DNA of 64,000 bases from Salinisphaera hydrothermalis. GTDB lineage: Bacteria > Pseudomonadota > Gammaproteobacteria > Nevskiales > Salinisphaeraceae. A program made the position numbers and the translations under genes. The stretch is from assembly GCF_040361195.1 (NCBI RefSeq), contig NZ_APNE01000019.1; one strand, written 5' to 3'. Positions 47,001 to 55,731 of the stretch are shown here, in pieces. Below the pieces are notes generated by a model that was not told the DNA's origin, did no database searches, and saw only the letters and a list, made by a program, of their open reading frames with translations. How positions within the stretch are numbered: position 1 is the first letter of the stretch; each line of letters begins with the position of its first letter.

Positions 47001-47030
47001 TAAAAAAAGCCGGCCCGAAGGCCGGCTTCC
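47001..47030 (-). terminator. Rho-independent terminator of fadA
   Basis: Minus strand: a 9-bp stem AAGCCGGCC / GGCCGGCTT with a TTCG loop followed by T7, 33 bases after the fadA stop. Confidence 0.9.
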
Positions 47031-47062
47031 GTTCCCCCCAACCGTTCTTGTTATTGCCGCGG

Positions 47063-48238
47063 CTAACCCACCCGCTCGATGACGGTCGCGATACCCTGGC
47101 CCATGCCGATACACATGGTGGCCAGACCCAGGGTGCCGCCCTTGTCCTCGAGAATATGCGCCAGTGCCCCCGTGATCCGCGCACCGGAGGTGCCCAGCGG
47201 ATGCCCGAGCGCGATGGCACCACCGCGAACGTTAATGACGTCCTGACGATCCTCGATGCCCAGCTCCTTGAGCACGGCGAGGCTCTGCGCCGCGAAAGCT
47301 TCGTTGAGCTCGATGTAGTCGATATCGGCCAGGCTCACACCGGCGCGCGCTAGCGCCTTCTGAGTAGCCGGCACCGGGCCGCGTCCCATCACCGACGGGT
47401 CGCAGCCGGCCACAGCCATGCCGCGAATCTTCGCCATCGGCGTCATGCCGAGGGCCTTGGCCTTGGCCGCCGACATGACGAGTACCGCCGCGGCGCCGTC
47501 GGAGATCGCCGATGAGTTGCCGGCCGTGACCGTGCCGCCTCGCGGGTTGAACGCCGGGCGCAGCGATCCCAGCGCATCGAGATTGGCATCGGCGCGTACG
47601 ACTTCGTCGGCCTTGCACATCTGCAGATGGCCGTTTTCATCGACGCCGGCCACCGGCACGATTTCGTCGGCGAATTCGCCGTCGACGTTGGCCTTGTGTG
47701 CGCGCTGGTGGCTCTGCAAGGCGAACGTGTCCTGCGATTGGCGATCGATCTGATGGATATTGGCCAGCATTTCGGCGGTCAGGCCCATCATCGCCGCCGG
47801 CTTGGCGACATATCGCGACAGCTGCGGCGCGATATCCACGTTGTAGTCCATCGGCACATGGCCCATATGCTCGACGCCGCCACAGAGATAGACCCCGTCG
47901 ATGCCGGCCGCGATGGCGCCGACCGCGGAATGGATCGACTGCATGGACGAGCCGCACAGCCGGTTGACCGTCTGCCCGGCCACCGCGTGCGGCAGCCCGG
48001 CCAGCAACGCGGCATTGCGGCCGATATTTAGGCCCTGCTCCTTGGTTTGCTGAACACAGCCCCAGATGACGTCCTCGATCTCGTTCGGGTCGAGCTTGTT
48101 GCGCTCGACCAGCGCTTTCATCAGTTCGGCCGAGAGCTGCTCGGCGCGGGTGTCGCGAAACATGCCGCCCTTGGAGCGGCCCATCGCGGTGCGCACCGCG
48201 TCGACGATCACGACTTCATTACTGCCATTGGCTTGCAT
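47063..48238 (-). CDS. fadA: 3-ketoacyl-CoA thiolase
   Basis: A 391-residue thiolase, beta subunit of the fatty acid oxidation complex. Start 48238 (MQANGSNEVVIVDAVRTAMG) fits the family; the longer frame overlaps fadB. Active-site residues: Cys in VNRLCGSSMQSIHSAVGA near residue 94, His in GGAIALGHPLGTSGARI near 345 and Cys in ATMCIGMGQGIA near 375. Forms with FadB a complex that removes acetyl-CoA from acyl chains. It follows fadB by 46 bases. Confidence 0.96.
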   Translation of the reverse strand: MQANGSNEVVIVDAVRTAMGRSKGGMFRDTRAEQLSAELMKALVERNKLDPNEIEDVIWGCVQQTKEQGLNIGRNAALLAGLPHAVAGQTVNRLCGSSMQSIHSAVGAIAAGIDGVYLCGGVEHMGHVPMDYNVDIAPQLSRYVAKPAAMMGLTAEMLANIHQIDRQSQDTFALQSHQRAHKANVDGEFADEIVPVAGVDENGHLQMCKADEVVRADANLDALGSLRPAFNPRGGTVTAGNSSAISDGAAAVLVMSAAKAKALGMTPMAKIRGMAVAGCDPSVMGRGPVPATQKALARAGVSLADIDYIELNEAFAAQSLAVLKELGIEDRQDVINVRGGAIALGHPLGTSGARITGALAHILEDKGGTLGLATMCIGMGQGIATVIERVG

Positions 48239-48284
48239 GAGGTTCTCCGAAAAAAGGATGGGATGCGTGGCTGCGATTGACGCG

Positions 48285-50435
48285 CTACGACATCCGGAAA
48301 TAGGTCTCGTGGTTCTTGGCCATGTCACGCATGCGCTCGGTCGGCTCGTAGAGCTTGCCCAGCCGCGCGTATTTGTCGGCCTTGTCGCAGACGGTAGCCA
48401 GCCCCTGGGCGTCGGCGTACTTGAAGGCGCCGCCGCGGAACGGGGGGAAACCGAGACCCATGATCAGGCCCATGTCGACTTCATTCGGCGTTTCGGCAAT
48501 GCCTTCTTCCAGCGCACGGGCCGCCTCGATGATCATCGGGATCATCATGCGATCGACGATCTCTTCGGGCTCGAAGTCCTGGTCGTCGCGCTGGATCGTC
48601 TTGATCAGCTCGTAGGCTTCCGGGTCTTCGGAGCGCTTCGGCTTGCCCTTCTTGTCCTGCTCGTACTTGTAATAGCCCGAGCCGGTCTTCTGGCCGAGGC
48701 GATTGTTCTCCACCATGACGTCCAGCGACGATTTCTCGTCCTGCTTCATCCGGTCCGGATAACCGGCAGCCAGCACTTCCTCGACGTGTTGCGAAGTATC
48801 CATGCCGACTACGTCGGATAGATAAGCCGGGCCCATCGGCCAGCCGAACTTCTCCATCACCTTGTCGATCTTGGCGAAATCGGCGCCGTCAGCGATCAGC
48901 TGCTGGAAGCCGAAGAAGTACGGGAACAGAATCCGGTTGACCAGAAAGCCCGGGCAGTCGTTGACCACGATCGGCGTCTTGCCGAGCTTGTGGGCGAAGT
49001 CGACCACCGTCGCCACGGCTTCCTCGGACGTTGCCTTGCCGCGGATAACCTCGACCAGCGGCATGCGATGCACCGGGTTGAAGAAATGCATGCCGAGAAA
49101 ATTCTCGGGGCGCTTGAGCGCAGTGGCCAGATCGTCGATCGAGATGCTCGAGGTGTTCGATGCGAGGATCGTCTGGTCAGAGACTTTCTCTTCGGTCTCG
49201 GCGAGCACGCTCTTCTTGACCTTGGGGTTCTCGACCACGGCCTCGATCACCGCGTCGACGTGATCGAACTCGGCATACGACAGCGTCGGCCGGATGCGCG
49301 ACATGCCCTCGGCCATCGCGCGGTTGTCCAGCTTGCCGCGCTCCACGCCCTTGGCGAAGTGCTTGGCGGCCTCTTCCAGCCCTTGGTCGATGGCTTCTTC
49401 CTTGATGTCTTTCATCAAGGTCGGCACACCCTTGTAGGCCGACTGGTAGGCGATGCCGCCGCCCATGATGCCCGCGCCGAGTACGGCCGCCTGCTTCACT
49501 TCATGCGCCACCTTTGCGTATTTCTTGCCCTTCTTCTTGATCAGCTGATCGTTAAGGAAGAGCTGGATCAGCGCGGCCGCTTGCGGGCTCTTGGCGACCT
49601 TGATGAAACCTTCGCTTTCGACCTTGAGCGCCTCATCGCGGCCCATCGAAGCCGCCTGGGCCATACGCTGAATGGCCTCGATCGGCGCCGGGTAATTACC
49701 CTTCGTCTGGCCCATGACGTAACCCTTGGAGGTCTCGAAGACCATCGCGGCTTCCGTGCGATTGAGCTTGAGCGGACCGGTCTTCTCGGCACGGCGGGCC
49801 TGCCAATCGAATTCGCCATCGATAGCCTTGGCCAACAGATCGCGGGCTGCGGCCTCCAGGTCGTCGTCGGCGGCTACGGCATCGACCATGCCGACCGCCA
49901 GCGCCTTCTTCGCATCGCGGTTCTTGCCATCGGCGATCCACTCGATCGCGTTGTCGGCGCCGATCAGCCGGGGCGCGCGCACCGTGCCGCCGAAGCCCGG
50001 ATAAATACCAAGCCGGGTTTCCGGGAAACCGATCTGAGCCGATTGCCCCATGACGCGGTAATCGGTGGACAGGCACATTTCCAGGCCGCCACCAAGCGCC
50101 ATGCCGTTGATGGCCGTCACGCTCGGGAACGGCAGATCCTCGATCGTATTGAACACGGCCAGCGATTCGGCCATACCGGCCTTGAGTTCATCCTCGGGCT
50201 TTTTAAAACGTTCACCGAATTCCATGATGTCGGCGCCGACGATGAATGCCGGTTTGCCCGATGTGACCAGCAGGCCCTTGATGTTCGATGCCTCGGCCAG
50301 TGCCTTCCCGGCCTCGCCGAGTTCGGCCATGGTGGCTTCGTCGAATTTGTTGACCGATTCGTCCTTCGCGTCAAAACACAGCACAGCGATATCGCCATCC
50401 ACTGTGACCTTGAGTTTCGATCCTTCGTACAACAT
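48285..50435 (-). CDS. fadB: Fatty acid oxidation complex alpha subunit
   Basis: A 716-residue bifunctional enzyme: enoyl-CoA hydratase/isomerase at the N terminus (GMALGGGLEMCLSTDYRVMG near residue 110, FPETRLGIYPGFGGTVRAPRLIG near 140) and 3-hydroxyacyl-CoA dehydrogenase from about 310 (AAVLGAGIMGGGIAYQSA; HFFNPVHRMPLVEVI). Length equals E. coli FadB. First gene of the fadBA operon. Upstream, 50436-50683 (248 bases) holds no gene; I see no definite FadR site. Confidence 0.97.
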   Translation of the reverse strand: MLYEGSKLKVTVDGDIAVLCFDAKDESVNKFDEATMAELGEAGKALAEASNIKGLLVTSGKPAFIVGADIMEFGERFKKPEDELKAGMAESLAVFNTIEDLPFPSVTAINGMALGGGLEMCLSTDYRVMGQSAQIGFPETRLGIYPGFGGTVRAPRLIGADNAIEWIADGKNRDAKKALAVGMVDAVAADDDLEAAARDLLAKAIDGEFDWQARRAEKTGPLKLNRTEAAMVFETSKGYVMGQTKGNYPAPIEAIQRMAQAASMGRDEALKVESEGFIKVAKSPQAAALIQLFLNDQLIKKKGKKYAKVAHEVKQAAVLGAGIMGGGIAYQSAYKGVPTLMKDIKEEAIDQGLEEAAKHFAKGVERGKLDNRAMAEGMSRIRPTLSYAEFDHVDAVIEAVVENPKVKKSVLAETEEKVSDQTILASNTSSISIDDLATALKRPENFLGMHFFNPVHRMPLVEVIRGKATSEEAVATVVDFAHKLGKTPIVVNDCPGFLVNRILFPYFFGFQQLIADGADFAKIDKVMEKFGWPMGPAYLSDVVGMDTSQHVEEVLAAGYPDRMKQDEKSSLDVMVENNRLGQKTGSGYYKYEQDKKGKPKRSEDPEAYELIKTIQRDDQDFEPEEIVDRMMIPMIIEAARALEEGIAETPNEVDMGLIMGLGFPPFRGGAFKYADAQGLATVCDKADKYARLGKLYEPTERMRDMAKNHETYFRMS

Positions 50436-50683
50436 GGATTACACGCTCCAATAAACGAATAAAGACGCCGGCGCATCAACGGTTCAACGCCGACTCGTCG
50501 TAAAAACCTCGATCAATACGCTAGCGTATTGTCAATCGGTCTACAACGCCCGCGGCACTTTTAGTAACAGCGCTTACCGAGCGCAGCTTCCGGCACGTCG
50601 ATGCCGGCACGCCGGGTTTTTGACAGTCATCAGCCAGCATGATTATCTAGCGCTTTATCCGCCGGATCAGGGACGTTTTCATC

Positions 50684-51793
50684 ATGGCGCGTTCGAAGAA
50701 GAATCCCATCACGCAGATCCGCAGCGATATCGATTCGCTGCGCCGGAACTACACCGGGGCGCTGACGTCGGCCAATAAGGCGATTTATGACGGCATCGAG
50801 CAGCTCGCCGAGCACGAGTTATCGGCGATCCGCACCCATTACGAGCAAGCGCTGACCAGTCTGCAGACCCTTAAACGCGGTGGATCGCCGCGTGATCTGG
50901 CGGTGGCGCAGGTCCAGCTGCTGCAGGACACGATGGATCGCATTCTGACGAACGCCCGTCAGAGTCTGTCGATTCTGGAAAATACGCGACGTGAAGTCTC
51001 GACCCAGATTCGCGACAACCTGGGCGGCACCGACACCCGGGTCGAACAGATGAGCGAGGCGGCCCAGGAAGCGGCTGCGCGCGCGGCCGAGAAAGCACGC
51101 GCCGAAGTCACGCGCCAGGCGGATAGCGCGGAAAAAACAGCCGAACAGGCCGTCGAGCAAACCGCCTCCAGCGTACGCGACGCGGCGCAGGATGCGGCTG
51201 ACGCCGTACCCGCGAGCACGACGCCGCCGGCGACGAGCAAGAGCTCGTCAAGCGCGAGCAGCGGCACCGCCAGTACCAGCAGCGGCTCGACCGCCAAGAA
51301 GCGCACCAGCACTACCCGGGCCAAGACCGGCGCGCGTTCCGGCGGCTCCGCCAAATCGTCCAGCGCCAGCGGCGGCACCAAGTCCAAGACCTCGACGGGC
51401 ACCTCGAAATCGCGCACCAGCAGCAAGACCAAGTCCGGCACGTCCAAAGCGTCGACCTCCAAGGCGTCGTCGTCGCGCGCCGCCTCGGGAAAGACGTCGA
51501 CGACCAAGACCGCGACCCGCAAGACGTCGCCCAAGAAAACGAGTTCTAAGCGCGCCAGCTCTGGTACGAGTAAGTCGACCAGCAGCGCCGGCTCGGCCAG
51601 TAAGACCACCGGCACCAAGAAACGTACGTCGAGCGCCAAATCCGCTTCGACGCGATCGAAATCGTCGACCGCCAAATCGACCGCAACGAAACGTTCGTCG
51701 TCCGGCTCTAAATCCTCGTCCAACGGTTCCGGCAGCTCCTCGAGTGGCGACAGTTCCGGCTCGACCCGCGGCACCGGTTCGTCCACCAGCTGA
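50684..51793 (+). CDS. Phasin-like protein with Ser/Thr/Lys-rich tail
   Basis: A 369-residue protein. Residues 1-170 are helical and phasin-like (SDIDSLRRNYTGALTSANKAIYDGIEQLAEHELSAIRTHYEQAL), with a coiled amphipathic end. Residues 185-369 are almost wholly Ser, Thr, Lys, Arg, Ala and Gly (units such as TSKSRTSSKTKSGTSK), intrinsically disordered and highly basic, like the histone-H1-type tail of PhaF although that one is AAKP-rich. PhaF-type proteins coat PHA granules and bind DNA. No PHA synthase gene lies in the window. AGGGA precedes ATG 50684. Confidence 0.75.
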   Translation: MARSKKNPITQIRSDIDSLRRNYTGALTSANKAIYDGIEQLAEHELSAIRTHYEQALTSLQTLKRGGSPRDLAVAQVQLLQDTMDRILTNARQSLSILENTRREVSTQIRDNLGGTDTRVEQMSEAAQEAAARAAEKARAEVTRQADSAEKTAEQAVEQTASSVRDAAQDAADAVPASTTPPATSKSSSSASSGTASTSSGSTAKKRTSTTRAKTGARSGGSAKSSSASGGTKSKTSTGTSKSRTSSKTKSGTSKASTSKASSSRAASGKTSTTKTATRKTSPKKTSSKRASSGTSKSTSSAGSASKTTGTKKRTSSAKSASTRSKSSTAKSTATKRSSSGSKSSSNGSGSSSSGDSSGSTRGTGSSTS

Positions 51794-51816
51794 CCCGCCG
51801 GCTCGATTGCTCACGG

Positions 51817-51842
51817 GGCCGCTCTCCACGAGCGGCCTTTTT
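51817..51842 (+). terminator. Rho-independent terminator after the phasin-like gene
   Basis: Stem GGCCGCT / AGCGGCC with a 7-base loop followed by TTTTT, 23 bases after the stop codon. Confidence 0.9.
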
Positions 51843-51886
51843 ATTGGATGCTTGCCGTGCGCTCATCCGTTCGCTGAATTCATTGC

Positions 51887-52819
51887 ATGCTCGATCTCAA
51901 CGATAGTTCCCAGCTTCTAAGGCTTCTGGCCGAGCCCACACGGCTGCGCCTGTTGCTGTTGCTGGGACACGAGCCGTTGAGCGTGGCCGAGCTGACGTCG
52001 GTGACCCAGCTCACGCAGAGCCGTATTTCCAGTCACCTGGCGCGGCTGCGTGAAGCCGGGCTCGTCGTCGACGGCGGCCTGGGCGGCGGCAATCGCTACA
52101 CCGTCGACGCCACGCGCTGGCCGCGCGATATCCGGCCACTTTGGGCCCTGCTTTCGGAACGCATCGACGACAACCAACTGGCCCAGGACCGCGAACGCGC
52201 CACCGAAATCGCACGGCGGCGGTCCTCGCGCGGCGGCTGGGCCGAGTCGGTCGCCGGACGGATGGAACGGCAATACTCACCCGGGCGCACCTGGGAAGCG
52301 GTCAGCCGTTCGATGATCGAGCTGCTCGATCTCGGCAATGTACTCGACGTGGGGTCCGGCGATGGTGTGCTGGCCGAGCTGCTGAGCCCGAGAGCGCGGC
52401 GTTTCACCTGCCTCGATCTCAGCGAGGCCGTGATCGAGGCGGCGCGGCATCGGCTGGCGGATCGGGCCAACGTGGGCTTCGAAGTCGGCGACATGCATGC
52501 ATTGCCGTGGCCCGACGATGTATTCGATCAGGTGTTTATGCTGCACGCCTTGAGCTATAGTGCGCAGCCCGCAGTCGCGCTCGGCGAAGGGGCGCGTGTC
52601 CTGCGTCCCGGCGGCAGGCTCGTCGTCGCCACGATCGCACAACACGAACACGAGGCAACGGTGGCCGCCTACGATCACGTCAACCTGGGTTTCACTCCGG
52701 AACAGATCGGCGGCTGGCTCGAACAGGCAGGCCTGACAGTACGTGACTGCGCGATCCGCAGTCGCGAGCGACAGCCCCCTTATTTCCGACTGATCACGGC
52801 CAGCGCGGACAAAAGATGA
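51887..52819 (+). CDS. ArsR-type regulator fused to a methyltransferase
   Basis: A 310-residue two-domain protein. Residues 5-75 form an ArsR winged helix (LLRLLAEPTRLRLLLLLGHEPLSVAELTSVTQLTQSRISSHLARLREAGLV); residues 145-290 are a class I SAM-dependent methyltransferase (VLDVGSGDGVLAELL, DVFDQVFMLHALSYS, EGARVLRPGGRLVVAT). No metal-binding cysteines of classic ArsR sensors are visible near the recognition helix. It overlaps the TVP38 gene by 4 bases, so they are co-translated. Target and substrate unknown. Confidence 0.88.
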   Translation: MLDLNDSSQLLRLLAEPTRLRLLLLLGHEPLSVAELTSVTQLTQSRISSHLARLREAGLVVDGGLGGGNRYTVDATRWPRDIRPLWALLSERIDDNQLAQDRERATEIARRRSSRGGWAESVAGRMERQYSPGRTWEAVSRSMIELLDLGNVLDVGSGDGVLAELLSPRARRFTCLDLSEAVIEAARHRLADRANVGFEVGDMHALPWPDDVFDQVFMLHALSYSAQPAVALGEGARVLRPGGRLVVATIAQHEHEATVAAYDHVNLGFTPEQIGGWLEQAGLTVRDCAIRSRERQPPYFRLITASADKR

Positions 52820-53565
52820 ACGCAACCCGCCGACATCGTCGTCACCTTCGTTTGATCTTCGGGCTGATCTGGGTACTCGTTCTGCTCGGTCTGGGCCTGT
52901 GGGTCTGGCAGCAGGGCCTGACCGTGCGCGAGATCATGCGCTTGGTCTACGACTACGTGGTGAACAATCCGATCGCGCCGATCGTCTATATCATCATCTA
53001 TGCGCTGCGCCCCCTGACCTTCTTCCCGGCCATGTGGTTAACGATCGCCGGGGGCAGCCTGTTCGGTTTCATCCCGGGATTGATCTTCGGCTTGCTGGGC
53101 GAAAACGCCTCCGCCCAAACCGCCTACCTGCTGGCGCGATTTTTTCGCACCGACGTTGACGGCGACGGTCATTCCGACAGCAACCCGCGGATCGCGGCCT
53201 TCCGCCGCCTGCTGGTCGAACAGGCGTTTCCGACGGTCCTCGTACTCCGAGCTTCGTTCCTCCCGTTCGATCTGGTCAATTACGCCTGCGGGCTGTTGCG
53301 CGTGCCGTGGCTGTCGTACACCGCGGGCAGCGTCATCGGCATGCTGCCCCCAATGGTGACGTTCGTGTCGTTCGGCGCGACGGTGAATTTGCCTAAACTG
53401 CTCAAGCGCAACAGCTTCTCGCCCGAACAGCTGATCGACAGCACCCAGCTCATGATCTCCGCCGGTCTGCTGGTCGCCAGCGCGATCATCGCGTACCTCG
53501 CCTACCGTCGCCGCAAGGCCCTCGCTGCACGCGCCGAGGCCGCGACGGCGCAGGACGCGAATTGA
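52816..53565 (+). CDS. TVP38/TMEM64 family membrane protein
   Basis: A 249-residue inner-membrane protein of the VTT/DedA-like superfamily with about six hydrophobic segments and the family core PLTFFPAMWLTIAGGSLFGFIPGLIFGLLGENASAQTAYLLAR (residues 60-105) and the LVEQAFPTVLVLRASFLPFDLVNYACGLLRV stretch near 135. Members are implicated in lipid scrambling or membrane stress tolerance. ATGA overlap with the ArsR-methyltransferase gene suggests joint function. Confidence 0.88.
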   Translation: MNATRRHRRHLRLIFGLIWVLVLLGLGLWVWQQGLTVREIMRLVYDYVVNNPIAPIVYIIIYALRPLTFFPAMWLTIAGGSLFGFIPGLIFGLLGENASAQTAYLLARFFRTDVDGDGHSDSNPRIAAFRRLLVEQAFPTVLVLRASFLPFDLVNYACGLLRVPWLSYTAGSVIGMLPPMVTFVSFGATVNLPKLLKRNSFSPEQLIDSTQLMISAGLLVASAIIAYLAYRRRKALAARAEAATAQDAN

Positions 53566-53620
53566 CCCTCCGCACGGGCTTTTGTACCGTCTTTTATCGT
53601 TATCGCATCGAGGGGTTGGC

Positions 53621-54100
53621 GTGCGTTATCTGCTCGGCTTAGCCACGGGTTTAGCGGTTCTCTGGCTTCTGCTGTCAGGACACTATGCGCCGCTGACCAT
53701 GACACTCGGTGCGGCGTCCTGCGTGTTCGTCGTATGGCTATGCCGGCGCCTCGGCCTCGTGACCCAAGAGTCGGTCCCGCTCGATCTGCTACCGCGCTTG
53801 CCGGGCTACGCCGCCTGGCTCGGCGTTCAGATCGTCCGTTCGAACCTTGATGTCGCCACGCGTCTGCTGCGCGGTCGCACGGCCATTTCGCCGCGCACGG
53901 TGTTCATCGATACCCGTACTCATGATCCGCTGGGCCAGGCGATTCTGGCCAACTCCATCACGTTGACGCCGGGCACGGTGACCATCGGGCTCGAGGACGG
54001 CGAAGCCGTCGTGCATGCCCTAACCCAGGAAGGCGCCGCGGATATCGAAGCGGGCACGATGGCCGAGCGTGTCGCTCGGTTGGAACACGGAGCGAGCTGA
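53621..54100 (+). CDS. mrpE: Mrp-type antiporter subunit E
   Basis: A 159-residue MnhE/MrpE protein with an N-terminal pair of membrane helices and a soluble end (ANSITLTPGTVTIGLEDGEAVVHAL near residue 110). GTG 53621 with GAGGGG upstream is preferred to an in-frame ATG at 53582. First gene of a ten-gene operon (E-F-G-MbhDE-B-C-D-D-x-D) encoding a multi-subunit cation/proton antiporter. It is followed after 1 base by mrpF. Confidence 0.9.
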   Translation: MRYLLGLATGLAVLWLLLSGHYAPLTMTLGAASCVFVVWLCRRLGLVTQESVPLDLLPRLPGYAAWLGVQIVRSNLDVATRLLRGRTAISPRTVFIDTRTHDPLGQAILANSITLTPGTVTIGLEDGEAVVHALTQEGAADIEAGTMAERVARLEHGAS

Positions 54101-54101
54101 C

Positions 54102-54389
54102 ATGTTCATCGCCGGACTCGTCGGCGTGGCGGTGACCATGCTGCTGGTGCTCGTACGCGTACTCGCGGGGCCGACCGTTTACGACCGTATTCTCGCGATC
54201 AACCTGTTCGGCACCAAGACCGTGCTGCTGATCGCGATCCTAGGCTTTTTTTCCGGCCGACCGGAGTTCCTCGATCTCGCGATCACCTACGCGCTGATCA
54301 ACTTCATCGGCACCGTGGCCGTGCTCAAGTTCATGCAGTACGGCGACCTCGGCTGGGCCAGCGATGCCACGGACGATTCCGATGTCTGA
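54102..54389 (+). CDS. mrpF: Mrp-type antiporter subunit F
   Basis: A 95-residue membrane protein with three helices and the family motif RVLAGPTVYDRILAINLFGTKTVLLIAILGFF. Start 54102 is chosen for fit to the family and its spacing of one base from the mrpE stop. Small hydrophobic subunit needed for Mrp complex function. Confidence 0.92.
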   Translation: MFIAGLVGVAVTMLLVLVRVLAGPTVYDRILAINLFGTKTVLLIAILGFFSGRPEFLDLAITYALINFIGTVAVLKFMQYGDLGWASDATDDSDV

Positions 54390-54419
54390 GCCGGCCGATC
54401 GTTTCATGGAGGCGTTGTC

Positions 54420-54740
54420 ATGATCGGGCTGATCGCCGACATCGCCAGCTGGCTGTTGATCGTCGTCGGCGCACTCGCCTGCGTGATCAGCGGGTACGGC
54501 ATGCTACGCATGCCCGATCTGTACACGCGTATCCACGCCGCATCGGTGGCCGATACCGGCGGCATGCTGCTGATTCTGGTCGGCCTGATGATCCAGGCCG
54601 GCATCGGGCTCACCACGGCGAAACTGGTGCTGATCGTCGTGTTTCTGCTCATCACGAGTCCGACCGCCACCCACGCTCTGGCACGCGCGGCGCGCCAGGA
54701 CGGGGTGCGGCCCGCGTCCGAAAAGAGAACCCGCCGATGA
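54420..54740 (+). CDS. mrpG: Mrp-type antiporter subunit G
   Basis: A 106-residue MnhG/MrpG/PhaG protein with three helices; the motif GMLRMPDLYTRIHAASVADTGGMLLILVGL is diagnostic. GGAGG precedes the ATG. It overlaps the next gene by 4 bases. Confidence 0.92.
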   Translation: MIGLIADIASWLLIVVGALACVISGYGMLRMPDLYTRIHAASVADTGGMLLILVGLMIQAGIGLTTAKLVLIVVFLLITSPTATHALARAARQDGVRPASEKRTRR

Positions 54741-55294
54741 CGACGGAGATTCTGCTCAACTACGGCCTGCTGGTGTTCCTGGTCGCCGTTGCCCTGGCGC
54801 TCGCCGCCATGCGGCATCTGTTTCCGGTGGCCATGCTCACCGGGCTGTACAGTCTGCTATCGGCGAGCCTGTTCACGCTGCTCAACGCGCCGGACGTCGC
54901 GCTGACCGAAGCCGCCGTCGGTGCCGGGGTGACCACGGTGTTGTTCCTGGCGACGTTCGGCCTGACCCGCGCTCGCGAAAAACCGGTCAAGGCGTCGCGC
55001 CAGGTGATCGGCCTGGTGGTCACCGTCGCCACGGGCGCGATGCTGGTTTACGCGAGCCTGGACATGCCGCATTTCGGCGCCGCAAATACGCCCGTGCAGA
55101 CGCACCCATTGCGGCACGAATACCTGGTTGCGGAGCAACACGAAATCGACGTTCCCAATACCGTCACCGCAGTGCTCGCCAGCTACCGCGGCTACGACAC
55201 GCTCGGCGAAACCGCGGTCGTGTTCACCGCCGGCCTCGGCGTGCTGGTCCTGCTTGGCCGCGGCCGGCGCGGCAAGCGTTCCAACAAGGCGTAA
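54737..55294 (+). CDS. MrpA C-terminal-like subunit (MbhD plus MbhE type, DUF4040)
   Basis: A 185-residue membrane protein. The N-terminal half (FPVAMLTGLYSLLSASLFTLLNAPDVALTEAAVGAGVTTVLFLATFGLTR) is the MbhD/DUF4040 domain that forms the end of standard MrpA; the C-terminal part (VPNTVTAVLASYRGYDTLGETAVVFTAGLGVLVLLG) corresponds to MbhE. So the MrpA C-terminal module is a separate gene here, as in the membrane-bound hydrogenase clusters of Thermococcales. Confidence 0.88.
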   Translation: MTTEILLNYGLLVFLVAVALALAAMRHLFPVAMLTGLYSLLSASLFTLLNAPDVALTEAAVGAGVTTVLFLATFGLTRAREKPVKASRQVIGLVVTVATGAMLVYASLDMPHFGAANTPVQTHPLRHEYLVAEQHEIDVPNTVTAVLASYRGYDTLGETAVVFTAGLGVLVLLGRGRRGKRSNKA

Positions 55295-55296
55295 TC

Positions 55297-55731
55297 ATGC
55301 GAGAGCACACCGTGCTGCGCGTGGTGGCGCAGCTCATCATCCCGCCGATCCTGATCTTTGCGCTGTACGTACAGTTTCACGGCGACTACAGTCCCGGTGG
55401 CGGCTTCCAGGCTGGCGTGATCGGCGCCAGCGCGATCATCCTGTACGGGCTGATCTTCGGCGTCGAAGCCGCGCGCCGCGCCATCCCGCCGACCGCGTTG
55501 CGTATCACCGCGTCGCTGGGGGTACTCATTTATGGCGGCACCGGGGTCGCAACGATGCTCGCCGGCGGCAATTTTCTGGACTACAACGTGCTCGCGCACG
55601 ATCCGATCCACGGCCAGCACTATGGCCTGCTGATCGTCGAGTTCGGCGTCGGCGTGACCGTGGCCTCGATCATGATCGCGATCTTCTATGTCTTTGCCGG
55701 GCGCGGGCGCGTCGAGGATCGCGACGCATGA
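55297..55731 (+). CDS. mrpB: Mrp-type antiporter subunit B
   Basis: A 144-residue MnhB/MrpB protein with four helices and the signature QLIIPPILIFALYVQFHGDYSPGGGFQAGVIGASAIIL. It starts 2 bases after the DUF4040 gene and overlaps mrpC by 4 bases (ATGA). Confidence 0.93.
   Translation: MREHTVLRVVAQLIIPPILIFALYVQFHGDYSPGGGFQAGVIGASAIILYGLIFGVEAARRAIPPTALRITASLGVLIYGGTGVATMLAGGNFLDYNVLAHDPIHGQHYGLLIVEFGVGVTVASIMIAIFYVFAGRGRVEDRDA

Noticed and set aside
50684..51793. Phasin gene as part of a PHA synthesis operon
   Set aside because: No phaC, phaA or phaB lies on either side; a terminator follows and fadB diverges.
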